From Rhodospirillales bacterium (lineage in GTDB: Bacteria; Pseudomonadota; Alphaproteobacteria; Rhodospirillales; Casp-alpha2), in the NCBI GenBank assembly GCA_017640505.1, contig JAEPQO010000004.1:248001-312000 (forward strand): a DNA stretch of 64,000 bases, given 5' to 3'. Positions 1-8,531 of this stretch are shown in pieces. The notes beneath the pieces were generated by a model. The model was given only the letters and a program-made list of their open reading frames with translations. It searched no databases and was not told the DNA's origin. Position numbers and translations under genes: made by a program. The first letter of the stretch is position 1. Each line of letters begins with the position of its first letter.

Positions 1-452
1 TCATCGACGCGCATCCGGATGCCGTCGACCCCGTGGTGCGGGAGGTTATCCAGTCGTCCAAAACGGCGACAGCCGCTGACGCATTCGGTGCCATCTACAA
101 GCTGCACGAGAATGCACATCGCATCCGCGCCGCATTCAATGACGCCGACCTTATCGTCGTGCCGACCGTCGGCACCGTCTACAAGGTTGCCGACGTCATG
201 GCCGACCCGATCCGGACCAATGCGACCAACGGCCGGTACCTGAACTTCGTCAGCATGGCGGATCTCGCGGCGATCGCGGTGCCCAACGGGTTTGTGGCGG
301 ACGGCGTGCCCATGGGGATCACGTTCGTCGGCCCGGCCTTCAGCGATGCCTTTCTTGCGGCATTCGCCGGCACCTTCCATCGTGCGCGCGTCGCGACGCT
401 GGGCGCGACCGGCGCACCGAACACGCAACCGGAACACCAGCCCGCCGCCTAG
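1..452 (+). CDS. Allophanate hydrolase-type amidase, C-terminal part (truncated by window start)
   Basis: The open reading frame enters from the left edge (complete codons from base 3) and ends at a TAG. It encodes the last ~150 residues of an amidase-signature enzyme. The segment with DLIVVPTVGTVY, the ADPIRTN stretch, the NFVSMADLAAIAVPNGF stretch and the GITFVGPAFSD motif matches the tail of AtzF-type allophanate hydrolases, which split allophanate to ammonia and CO2 in urea or triazine degradation. The protein stops soon after the amidase fold, so the extra C-terminal domain found in some AtzF proteins is absent. The catalytic Lys-Ser-Ser residues lie outside the window, so the exact substrate is inferred. 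Confidence 0.75.
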   Translation, partial: IDAHPDAVDPVVREVIQSSKTATAADAFGAIYKLHENAHRIRAAFNDADLIVVPTVGTVYKVADVMADPIRTNATNGRYLNFVSMADLAAIAVPNGFVADGVPMGITFVGPAFSDAFLAAFAGTFHRARVATLGATGAPNTQPEHQPAA

Positions 453-559
453 GCAGAATGGTGGCGGAATACGGCATTCCATTCTCTGATTGTTGTCAGT
501 TCAATTATTACGTGTTTTACTTTTTGCCGTTCTCTCATTTTCCGCAGAGGAACTGAGGC

Positions 560-2524
560 GTGGCGATTTTCAACGATGAGATTATTGACAGCCTCTTGTA
601 CGACATGCCGGGCGGCCGCCGGCTGTTGCAGGAATCTCCGGTCATGCCCGGCCTTTGGGCGAACATCGCGAAAGACCCGGATAACAGATTTCAGGTATTG
701 ATCACGCCTCATCGGGATGCGCGCACCGCGAACGCGGCGCGGTATCTGCGCCAGGACCTGTCGTACACGGACGACAGGTTGCAGGAGATGTTCGGCCATT
801 ACTATCCCATCGGCGAGGCCAGACTGGCCCCGCTTGGCAGCCAGATTTCCGCCACCCTTTCGTTTCCGGAGCTGATCTTCAAGATCTGCACGCACACCAG
901 ATGGTGGCGCGGTCTCGTCCTCGGCGACATCGACGACCACCGGAAACCTTTACACCAAGACCAAATTCGCGAATGCCTGATAATGGAGCTGGTCGAACCC
1001 GGCTACACCAGAACGACGTACCCGGAGAACCAGCCCCTGCCTTCCAGCATCATCTGGCTGGTCCGGCTGGTCGGCGCGATCCACATGAGCCACCGCATCG
1101 ACAGAGACGCCGCGGAGCCCTCGGCACAGGAGGAGTTCCAGGACAGGCTCGCCGGCCTGTTGGGTATCGGTGAACGCGGGCAAGACCCGGGCGATCGTCT
1201 GCGCGCGGCAGAAGAAATCGTTTCCTATGTATATCCCGCGTTCGAACCTTCGCTCGTAGAGACACCGGACGCCGAAGCCCTCGAAACGGACGGCGGCTTC
1301 ATGATGCACCGGATTTCGACGGACCGCCCGGTGGAACTGGCCGTCAATGATTCGGCCCGGACCATCAAGGCCGATGCGGCGCGCAACCTGTTCGGACTGC
1401 ACTGCAACGGCTTGACCTGGGCTGTCGTCGACAGCGGCATCGATGTGAAACATCCGGCGTTTCGCGACGAGAAAACCGGTGAGACCCGTGTCACCGACGT
1501 GTTCGATTTCAGCATCCTTCGCCGCCTGAACGATCTCGCCGATGTGGAACAGGCAATGTCGTCGCACCAGGATCTGCTGTTTCAGGAACTGTTACGCCGC
1601 CAGGAACGGGACGGCATGGACGACCGGGTCATGAGAATTCTCGCATCCCATCGCGACCGGCTGGAACAGGGGCTCGACATCGATTATTCGCTGATCGAAC
1701 CGCTTTTGCGTGACCGCCGCCCCGAGGTTCCGCAACTGTCCCACGGCACCCACGTTGCCGGCATTCTCGGCGCGGACTGGCAGGAAAACGACCGCACCAT
1801 CATGCGAGGTGTGTGCCCCGATATCCGGCTGATCGACATTCGTGTTTTCAAAAAAGGCCTGAAGGCGCTGGAGTCCGATGTCGTCGCGGCGATGGAGTTC
1901 ATCCGCCACCTGAATGAACGGCACGAATACATGACGGTGCACGGCGTCAACCTGAGCATCGCCATCGAACAGGACCTTCGCGCCGGCAACGCCTGCGGCC
2001 AAACCCCGGTATGCGTGGAATGCGAGCGCACGGTCAAGACAGGCGTTGTCGTGGTCGCGGCTGCCGGGAATTACGGGCACATCACCGTCCATCAAATCAA
2101 GAACAACAAGCGGATGGAAAAGGGCCTTTACCTGCACACAAGCATCTCCGATCCGGGCAATGCGGACGCCGTCATCACGGTCGGCGCAACGCACCGGAAC
2201 CGCCCGCATGAATACGGGGTCAGCTTCTTTTCCAGCCGCGGCCCGACGGGGGACGGGCGCATGAAGCCCGACATCATCGCGCCGGGCGAGAAAATCTCGG
2301 GCCCGGCCCCTAACGAGGGGCAGATTGAAAACGACGGTACAAGCATGGCTGCCCCGCATGTCAGCGGCGCGGCGGCACTGATCATGGCGCGCCATGCCGA
2401 ATTGATTGGCCGTCCGGAGCGGATCAAGGAGATCCTGTGCTCGACGGCAACCGACTTGAAAAGGGAGGCCCATTTTCAGGGCTGCGGGCTGGTCGACGTC
2501 CTCAGAGCCCTGCAGTCCGTCTAA
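560..2524 (+). CDS. S8 (subtilisin-like) serine peptidase with a ~280-residue N-terminal region
   Basis: This 654-residue protein starts at GTG 560 behind an AGAGGA ribosome site. The C-terminal half is a complete subtilase domain: Asp291 in AVVDSGID, His395 in SHGTHVAGILG, oxyanion Asn504 in AAAGNYG and nucleophile Ser595 in GTSMAAPHVSG. All catalytic residues are present, so it should be active. There is no signal peptide, which suggests an intracellular protease. The first ~280 residues match no domain I recognise and could be a sensing or inhibitory module; there is also a long helical insert (about residues 320-390) between the Asp and His motifs. The stop is 15 bases before the start of a metallo-beta-lactamase-fold gene, so the two are probably one operon. 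Confidence 0.9.
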   Translation: MAIFNDEIIDSLLYDMPGGRRLLQESPVMPGLWANIAKDPDNRFQVLITPHRDARTANAARYLRQDLSYTDDRLQEMFGHYYPIGEARLAPLGSQISATLSFPELIFKICTHTRWWRGLVLGDIDDHRKPLHQDQIRECLIMELVEPGYTRTTYPENQPLPSSIIWLVRLVGAIHMSHRIDRDAAEPSAQEEFQDRLAGLLGIGERGQDPGDRLRAAEEIVSYVYPAFEPSLVETPDAEALETDGGFMMHRISTDRPVELAVNDSARTIKADAARNLFGLHCNGLTWAVVDSGIDVKHPAFRDEKTGETRVTDVFDFSILRRLNDLADVEQAMSSHQDLLFQELLRRQERDGMDDRVMRILASHRDRLEQGLDIDYSLIEPLLRDRRPEVPQLSHGTHVAGILGADWQENDRTIMRGVCPDIRLIDIRVFKKGLKALESDVVAAMEFIRHLNERHEYMTVHGVNLSIAIEQDLRAGNACGQTPVCVECERTVKTGVVVVAAAGNYGHITVHQIKNNKRMEKGLYLHTSISDPGNADAVITVGATHRNRPHEYGVSFFSSRGPTGDGRMKPDIIAPGEKISGPAPNEGQIENDGTSMAAPHVSGAAALIMARHAELIGRPERIKEILCSTATDLKREAHFQGCGLVDVLRALQSV

Positions 2525-2539
2525 CCAGGGAGGTCAGAA

Positions 2540-3706
2540 ATGTTCGAATTCGAAGCGGTCAAAGCCCGGCATGGCGACGCGCTACTTTTGCACGCGGACG
2601 GCTCGTTGATCATGGTCGACGGCGGACCGAGTTCCGTTTACGGCAAGTACCTGCGCAAGCGGCTCGAGAATCTCCGGGACGGGTCGGCGCCCCTGAAAAT
2701 CGACCTTCTCATGGTCAGCCACATCGACGACGACCATATTCGCGGCGTTCTCGATATGACGGACGAACTTGTCGACGCCCGGCTGGAGCGCCGCGCGCCG
2801 ATCGCCGATATTCGCAACCTCTGGCACAACAGCTTTTCGGACGGCCTGATCCCGCCGCCGAGCGCTGCGGCCGTGGCAACCAGCGGCACGGCGGACGATG
2901 CGATGGAACTGGCCAGCCTCGACCCGGGCGGCGGCGCGGTTGGCGCGGCCCTGCAGGAATCGACGCGGTTCGTGCTGGCGTCGGTGCGCCAGGGAAGATC
3001 GCTGCGGCGCAATGCAGGCATCCTTCGGCTTCGGACGAATGCCGGATTTGCCGACGACCTGGTGATGCGCGACGGGAACGCCGCCGTCAGAAAACGCGTC
3101 GGCAGGTTCACCCTCAACGTTCTGGCGCCGGTGAAACGTGAACTGACGGAACTCCGCAAAAAGTGGAAACGGGATCTGAAGAAGATCCTCGATCCCGATA
3201 CGCCAAGGGTCGCGTCGCTGGAACTCGCCGCCAATCTCGACAAGTCGGTCGCCAATCTTTCCAGTCTCGTCATCGAGGTCAAGGCATCGGGGAAATCGGC
3301 GTTGCTCACCGGCGATGCGCGAAGTGACCACATCATGGTAGCCATGTCCGATGTCGGGTGGCCGGACGACGGAAAATGGCCCGTCGATCTTCTGAAAGTC
3401 CCGCACCACGGCAGCAACCGGAACGCCACCGAGGAATTCTTCGCCCGCGTGCCGGCACGCCACTACGTGATTTCCGGCGACGGCAAGCATGGCAATCCCG
3501 ATGCGGAAACCATGGACATGATTTTCCGCGCCCGCGGCAACGACGCGTACACCATTCATCTGACCTACAGCCCCGATGAGATGCGCGAAGACGATGAATT
3601 CGAATGGCGCGACTTCAAGCGTGTCGTGGATCGCCACGACGGCTGGCAGCGGCTTCGCCATCCGTCTGCAAACAGTTCTTCGCTCAAGATCAAACTCGCC
3701 AGGTAA
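2540..3706 (+). CDS. Metallo-beta-lactamase-fold hydrolase (ComEC/Rec2-like type)
   Basis: The 388-residue product opens with the beta strands of an MBL fold. It has the metal motif SHIDDDH at residues 60-66, LTGDAR with Asp259, and VPHHGS with His289/His290, the arrangement seen in ComEC-type stand-alone MBL hydrolases. A variable ~150-residue insert lies between the first and later motifs. There is no signal peptide or membrane segment, so it is cytosolic. MBL enzymes of this type act on nucleic acids or phosphoesters, but the substrate cannot be read from the sequence. It is preceded by an AGGGAGG ribosome site and sits 15 bases after the subtilase, so the protease and hydrolase probably function together. 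Confidence 0.85.
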   Translation: MFEFEAVKARHGDALLLHADGSLIMVDGGPSSVYGKYLRKRLENLRDGSAPLKIDLLMVSHIDDDHIRGVLDMTDELVDARLERRAPIADIRNLWHNSFSDGLIPPPSAAAVATSGTADDAMELASLDPGGGAVGAALQESTRFVLASVRQGRSLRRNAGILRLRTNAGFADDLVMRDGNAAVRKRVGRFTLNVLAPVKRELTELRKKWKRDLKKILDPDTPRVASLELAANLDKSVANLSSLVIEVKASGKSALLTGDARSDHIMVAMSDVGWPDDGKWPVDLLKVPHHGSNRNATEEFFARVPARHYVISGDGKHGNPDAETMDMIFRARGNDAYTIHLTYSPDEMREDDEFEWRDFKRVVDRHDGWQRLRHPSANSSSLKIKLAR

Positions 3707-3845
3707 AAGAACGGCGCAAACGGGAAGCGACCCGACGAATGCCGAGGCAAAGACTGAACGCAGCAAATTTTCAGCAGCGTTAAGCCTGATGGACGGCCGG
3801 CCGGATGATGACATTCTATCCGCCCTTTACAGGCGCGTTTCCGAC

Positions 3846-4340
3846 TTACATGAAATACCCGGTGAGGCGGCCGAGGATCAATACCAGCACCCAGGCCGCG
3901 ATGGAGACACCGCCGGCGATCCTTAACTTCCGGTTCGGTTCGGACGGGTTGAGAATGCTCTCGTCTTTCTGCACCAGTTCGGCCCAGCGCGGATTGGAAC
4001 GCACCCAGCCGATGTTGATCAAGCCGATGCCGATGACCGCCAGCTTGTAAACGAACAGGTCGGCGCGCGCATATTCAACGGGTTTGACGATGAACAGAAG
4101 CGCGCCGCTGGCCGCCGCGATGGCAAGACCCGCCGCCGCCGTCGGCACCAGCACCTGCGCCAGCGTGCGGATGCGCCCCTTGCGGATCAACCCCATGAGC
4201 CTGAGATCGAACGGCACAATGGCACCGATCAGCAACGCGATACCCAGAATATGCGCGGCGTTGACCAGCGGGTAGATCCAGAACGATCCCCTGAGCAGCA
4301 TCGCCGGCTCGGACGATGCAATCGTCGTCAGGATGTCCAC
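3846..4340 (-). CDS. Four-helix membrane protein, DUF6644-like
   Basis: A 164-residue protein with about four hydrophobic segments (near residues 20-40, 62-82, 95-112 and 140-160). The second half of the first segment contains NAAHILGIALLIGA, a pattern typical of small inner-membrane proteins of the DUF6644 group. The GTG start at 4340 is supported by a GGGAGG motif just upstream. It lies directly downstream of the DUF6152 gene on the same strand, and this pair recurs in proteobacteria, so they are probably one unit. Function is unknown; a role in copper or redox handling at the membrane is speculation. Confidence 0.65.
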   Translation of the reverse strand: MDILTTIASSEPAMLLRGSFWIYPLVNAAHILGIALLIGAIVPFDLRLMGLIRKGRIRTLAQVLVPTAAAGLAIAAASGALLFIVKPVEYARADLFVYKLAVIGIGLINIGWVRSNPRWAELVQKDESILNPSEPNRKLRIAGGVSIAAWVLVLILGRLTGYFM

Positions 4341-4426
4341 GTCGCCTCCCTCCCGTTTTTTCGGACGTGGTGCGGCGCGTTCGACACGCCGTCATTGGTT
4401 TGTTGCCCGGCCTTCGGGCTGCAGCT

Positions 4427-4822
4427 TCAGCCGCGCTCCGGATACAGGTCGTAGGTCTTGCCGTCGATGATCACCCGTTCGGCCTTAACCAGCCGCTCCT
4501 CCGGATCTTTCGAACGATGGCCGCTGATGGTGATTTCGTTCCCTGCGGCAAAATGCGCGTCGGTCAGGCCGGCGCGGTCATTGCGCCAAGGCTGCCCGAC
4601 TTCAATCGTCCATCGCTCGCCGTTGACGTTCAGATATACCAGTCCGTGCGGATTGCCGAGCTTGGCCGAAATGATATCGCCGGTGATTTCGAAATTTCCG
4701 TCTTCCGCCCAGCGCCAACCGTGATGAGCAAAGGCATTCGACACCGGCACCAGCATCGCGGCACCGGCAACGACCCCGGCGCACAGGACATGTTTCAGGA
4801 ACACGCGTCTTCCGTAAGCCAT
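4427..4822 (-). CDS. DUF6152 family secreted protein
   Basis: A 131-residue protein. The start at 4822 is chosen because a GGAGG motif lies six bases upstream and because it gives a clean signal peptide: a basic YGRR/K region, then a hydrophobic stretch ending at NAFA. The mature part begins HHGW and continues with ITGDIISAKLGNPHGLVYL and a later EITISGHRSKDP, the hallmark of DUF6152, a small beta-rich periplasmic family. It likely forms a two-gene unit with the membrane protein downstream. No biochemical role is known for the family; the HHGW motif suggests possible metal binding. Confidence 0.75.
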   Translation of the reverse strand: MAYGRRVFLKHVLCAGVVAGAAMLVPVSNAFAHHGWRWAEDGNFEITGDIISAKLGNPHGLVYLNVNGERWTIEVGQPWRNDRAGLTDAHFAAGNEITISGHRSKDPEERLVKAERVIIDGKTYDLYPERG

Positions 4823-4977
4823 CGGAACCTCCAGTAGAGATTGGTGATGTTGTCTCACATGAGTGCCGCCACCGCAAATTACAACCTCGCGGCATTCGGC
4901 ATGCGTCTGTTTCGCCTTGTTCTTTGGCCCATATTCGAGGTAATCAAGGGGCCGCGCGGGCACGCCCGCGCCCTGGT

Positions 4978-5054
4978 GGGCCTGTAGCTCAACTGGTTAG
5001 AGCCGACGGCTCATAACCGTCTGGTTGCAGGTTCGAGTCCTGCCGGGCCCACCA
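4978..5054 (+). tRNA. tRNA with CAU anticodon (Met, or Ile2)
   Basis: A complete 77-base tRNA including the encoded CCA. The acceptor stem pairs 4978-4984 with 5044-5050, with one G-U. The anticodon loop CTCATAA is closed by a five-pair stem (GACGG/CCGTC), with the anticodon at 5012-5014. The T arm has TTCGAGT. CAU can be elongator Met or the lysidine-modified Ile2 isoacceptor; the first bases do not settle this. Its 3' end is imperfectly repeated at 8384-8408. Confidence 0.95.
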
Positions 5055-5117
5055 TTTCCCCATCGCCGCCTGTCGGCCCCCTCATCGCTGAGAAACCCGT
5101 CACGCCGCCGGCTATCG

Positions 5118-5873
5118 TCAGAGGTATCCGCCGATCGGTTCGCTTGCGGAGAACTGCGTACAATTGTCGGCAGGACAGTCGTTTCCGGCGATAGGCGTTC
5201 GAATCTCGCGCAGGAACTTGAGCCGCATTGCCCGAGCGTAATCCGGGAAGTTCCACGCGGTGACGACGAAGGCGCCGGGCCCGCCGATAAGATGCTGGCG
5301 AAAGTGATGGGTGATATTGAGCGGATCTTCCTCGATGGCCAGTCCGTTGACGACGACGCCTTCGGCAACCAGCCTGTCGCGTGCTTTCTCGAGCAGCGGA
5401 ACATTGTCGGCATGGCCGTTGCCGGAGACATCGATTACCTGCCGGATCGCGGGGATCGGCGCCCGCTTCAGCATCTCGCCGGCGAATTCGACGCCTCCAT
5501 GAATCATCGTGTTGCCGCCGCCGAGAATGCGCGGCATCACGGCGATGATTCCGGACAGCGCATCGATATCGGCCTTTTCACGCAGGTGCGTCCATTCCAC
5601 CGCAACCGCTTGGCGCCGAATGCTTGCCCATTGCACGACGGCGACATTGATCCCGCCGGGCGCATGCATAATGGCCGTCTGGACGTCCCGATCCCGAAGC
5701 GCGATGGCCGTACCAGTGCGTTGCAGCTCGAACTCCTGGTCATTGACGCTCGCCGAGGCGTCTATCGCCAGTACCAGGTTCAAGTAAGAAACGTCCTGTG
5801 TCTGTGTCCGTGGCGTCGTCGCCGGAAGGACCAGTGCCACAACGAAGAGGAAACCAATCGCAAACCGGCTCAC
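5118..5873 (-). CDS. DUF1194 (von Willebrand A-like) exported protein
   Basis: The GTG at 5873 is preceded by an AGGAGG ribosome site and gives a 251-residue protein with a signal peptide (SRFAIGFLFVVALVLPA). The mature part starts with NLVLAIDASASV, a MIDAS-like DxSxS motif of von Willebrand A domains, followed by VAVVQWAS and later IDVSGNG, all typical of DUF1194. Such proteins are thought to be exported metal-dependent adhesion or scaffold proteins. A longer reading frame continues upstream but lacks a signal and a ribosome site, so I do not use it. It is divergent from the Maf gene, with a ~430-base gap. Confidence 0.85.
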   Translation of the reverse strand: MSRFAIGFLFVVALVLPATTPRTQTQDVSYLNLVLAIDASASVNDQEFELQRTGTAIALRDRDVQTAIMHAPGGINVAVVQWASIRRQAVAVEWTHLREKADIDALSGIIAVMPRILGGGNTMIHGGVEFAGEMLKRAPIPAIRQVIDVSGNGHADNVPLLEKARDRLVAEGVVVNGLAIEEDPLNITHHFRQHLIGGPGAFVVTAWNFPDYARAMRLKFLREIRTPIAGNDCPADNCTQFSASEPIGGYL

Positions 5874-6306
5874 GACAGCCTCCTGCCGCGCGGTGCGGCC
5901 TTGCCAATCCGATCCAGCGGGACGGGCCCCGAACAAGCAAGACGCCGGGATGCAGCCCGCGTGCCCTCTTTTCCGGGTGACATTCCGATGTCGGCGCTTG
6001 AGTGTGGAACAATTGGAGTCGTATTTTTCATTACAATCGAGAACCCGCTTACGACGAAGAATCCCAAGATGGATAAATGTCGCGCACCAAATATCCAAGA
6101 CAACCCCGTGGCGCCTCACCTTAGTTTCATATGAGCGTGGCCGCCGTGAATGACAACACTTCGGCAATCAAGCCTGCATCTGTATTTTGAGGATGACCGC
6201 AATGCTGGTACAAAAAGACATCATGGGAGAAGGTTCCGATTCCCGCCAATCGCCGAATGCCGGTCCGGGCCAGCGTCCAAACCACGCAAATGAATTGAAA
6301 TGAACG
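5874..6306. other. Non-coding gap between DUF1194 and Maf
   Basis: About 430 bases between divergent genes, holding the promoters of both. I see no convincing gene on either strand, no clear sigma-54 or sigma-28 motif and no strong hairpin. The right half is AT-richer than the flanks. Confidence 0.5.
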
Positions 6307-8361
6307 ATGGACGAACGGACCGGTAACAGCAGCGATCTTGACCGGAAGAATCACCAGACTTTCGAAGCCTACTTTCCTGCCCTGTGCGCGCGCCTCGCAT
6401 CGGAGGCGGCATCCTCGTCGAAACCCGCCGGCGACGTTTCCGCAACGGCAGATGCGCCGGTCCGCACGGATGCACTCTCCCGTCTGGAGCTTAAAATCGG
6501 TGCCCCGGGGCAATCCGAATTCGACCGATATGTCACGCCGCTGATCAAGGCGATGGATGCGTGTTTGGCGGAAAACAAGATTGCCATGCCGCCCTACGTA
6601 TCACCGGAGGAAGATTTTTTCCTTTTCGTGTTCGGATTGCCGGCAATGCCCGGCCTGGACGACTTGCTCGTCAAAGTCGCCGCCAAGGTCGTTATTTTCG
6701 TCGAGCCGGAGCTGGGACGCGTCCGCCGGTCCATGCAATCCGACGACTGGGCGGACTTTATTGCGCGCCATGAAGCGAACGGCACGGCCATGTATTTTGT
6801 TTGCGATCCCGCACCCGGGATTGCGTTCGCAAATATCCGCGAGATCGTGATGACCGTGTCCCCAACTGCGTTCGGCGGCAACCCGTACGCGATTTTTCAC
6901 GACACCAGCCATGCACGGGAAGTCATCGACTTGCTCAACAACAGCGGCAACAGTTTCCTGTTCGGCCTCGGGTACATGTTCGACGAGAGCATGATGATGA
7001 AGAACACCTACATCAACCTGAACAGCAAGGACTCGCGCCTGTTTCATCGCGATCGATCCGTACGTCTTTCCTCTCCGGTGCTGGTCATCGGCGCCGGTCC
7101 GTCGCTCGACGCGGATATCGATTTTATCCGGGAAAATGCCGATCGCTGCGTCCTCATTTCCACTGGAACGGCGATACGTTCGCTCTTGAAGGCCGGTATC
7201 CGTCCGGACTTTCACGTCGAGCTTGAAAACATCCATATCTATTCGTCGATTCATGGCCTCGCCAAGGAATTCGATCTGTCCGGCATTACCCTGGTCGTGG
7301 CCACGAACGTCGATGCGCATATCGTTCCGTTTTTTGAGCGCACGCTTTTTTACCTGCGCTCGATGACAAGCCCCTGGTTCCTGTTCGGCCGCCTTGAAGA
7401 CCACGGCCTTACCAAGCCGGCGCCGCTTGTGCTGAACGCGAGTTTCTCGTTCGCATTGGATATCGGCGCAACCGACATTTATCTTGTGGGCACGGATCTC
7501 GCGGCGACCCGGGACGGTCCGGGACATGCCAAGGACAACGTTCTTTTCACGAAGAATGCCGTCACCGCGCGCGTCCGCGACTTCAAGCATGAAGTGCCGG
7601 GCAACCTGCGGGACAAGGTGTTGGCATCCGACGACTTCGTACTTGGCCGGGATGTCCTTCAGGAAACCATCCAGGCCCACGGCCAAGGACGGCGGATATT
7701 CAATTGCAGTGATGGCGCGCGTATCGAAGGGGCGCCCCCCGTCCGGACCGGCGATCTCTCGCTCGATGGCTCGGCGGCACGAAAACAAGAAGATTGCGAG
7801 GCCGCGCTCGCATGCTCGGTCACCCTGTCGCGGTCGCAATTCGAATATTACTGGGACGCGGGCATGATGCGCCAGGCGGTCAACGAATTCTGCGACATGG
7901 CCGACAAGGTCCTCGGCAATCCCGCGGCGTACTCGGATAATCTGTACCTGAGCGCATTCATGGCCCTCTCGCGCCGGCTTCCCAAGTACCTAAGAAGCCA
8001 GGAGCCGACAAAGGAGAACAACGTCAAAAACGCGATCGCCCGGCTTTTCACCGGCACCATCGATATGGGCCTGTTCAGTGTTCGCTATTATCTGACGGCT
8101 TCAACGGCAAACCGAAATGAGGCAAACGTTCGCGAAACGCTCGCCGCCAATATGACGAAAATGATCGAATACATGCGTGCGGACGCCCATAACACCGTCG
8201 ACCATCCCGACGATGTACCGCCGCCCAAGGCGTCGGGGGCGTGGGAGGAAGAGGATTATATCCAGGAATCGTCCTACACGTGGGCAAACGTGTCACGAAA
8301 CGCCGCTTGTCCATGCGGGTCGGGCAAACGGTACAAGCATTGCCACGGTCTCTTGACCTGA
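6307..8361 (+). CDS. Maf-type motility accessory factor (DUF115/MptE-like) with C-terminal SEC-C motif
   Basis: The 684-residue protein has a central MptE/DUF115 fold with the nucleotide-sugar-binding motif VIGAGPSLD at residues 260-268, then STGTAIRSLLKAGIRPDFHVELEN spread over the next ~45 residues. This is the signature of Maf glycosyltransferases, which transfer pseudaminic or legionaminic acid onto flagellin Ser/Thr in the cytoplasm. N- and C-terminal helical regions have the usual Maf lengths. The last 20 residues form a SEC-C zinc motif (Cys668, Cys670, Cys679, His680), not typical of Maf proteins and possibly a chaperone or flagellin docking site. No flagellin or sugar-synthesis gene is nearby. 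Confidence 0.85.
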   Translation: MDERTGNSSDLDRKNHQTFEAYFPALCARLASEAASSSKPAGDVSATADAPVRTDALSRLELKIGAPGQSEFDRYVTPLIKAMDACLAENKIAMPPYVSPEEDFFLFVFGLPAMPGLDDLLVKVAAKVVIFVEPELGRVRRSMQSDDWADFIARHEANGTAMYFVCDPAPGIAFANIREIVMTVSPTAFGGNPYAIFHDTSHAREVIDLLNNSGNSFLFGLGYMFDESMMMKNTYINLNSKDSRLFHRDRSVRLSSPVLVIGAGPSLDADIDFIRENADRCVLISTGTAIRSLLKAGIRPDFHVELENIHIYSSIHGLAKEFDLSGITLVVATNVDAHIVPFFERTLFYLRSMTSPWFLFGRLEDHGLTKPAPLVLNASFSFALDIGATDIYLVGTDLAATRDGPGHAKDNVLFTKNAVTARVRDFKHEVPGNLRDKVLASDDFVLGRDVLQETIQAHGQGRRIFNCSDGARIEGAPPVRTGDLSLDGSAARKQEDCEAALACSVTLSRSQFEYYWDAGMMRQAVNEFCDMADKVLGNPAAYSDNLYLSAFMALSRRLPKYLRSQEPTKENNVKNAIARLFTGTIDMGLFSVRYYLTASTANRNEANVRETLAANMTKMIEYMRADAHNTVDHPDDVPPPKASGAWEEEDYIQESSYTWANVSRNAACPCGSGKRYKHCHGLLT

Positions 8362-8383
8362 CGTTCCTGTTTTTTTGGACACG

Positions 8384-8408
8384 GGTTCGCGTCCTGCCGG
8401 ACCCGCCA
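8384..8408 (+). repeat. Degenerate copy of the 3' end of the CAU tRNA
   Basis: Twenty-two of 25 bases match the last 25 bases of the tRNA at 5030-5054 (T-loop, T-stem 3' strand, acceptor 3' strand and CCA). No acceptor 5' strand, D arm or anticodon arm is present upstream, because that DNA is the end of the Maf gene. It is therefore a 3' fragment, as left by integration into a tRNA gene, though chance cannot be fully excluded. Confidence 0.6.
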
Positions 8409-8531
8409 CTTCGTCTGTCGCACACCAGGGCGTATCAGCGCCTGCACCATCGCGATCCCGCCCCCCGAAAAGTAGGGTCATCGACCGTTCTTTGCTTATA
8501 AATCCGCGCCGAGGCGGCTATATTTGACCGT

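Noticed and set aside
2582-3814. Minus-strand open frame of 410 codons
   Set aside because: Antisense to the MBL-fold gene, which carries all its metal motifs.
5025-6134. Plus-strand open frame of 369 codons
   Set aside because: It overlaps the tRNA and is antisense to the DUF1194 gene, whose motifs, signal peptide and ribosome site are convincing. The long frame is a by-product of high GC content.
8361-8410. A second complete tRNA gene after Maf
   Set aside because: Only the T-arm and acceptor 3' strand are present; the acceptor 5' strand, D arm and anticodon arm would have to lie inside the Maf gene and are not there.
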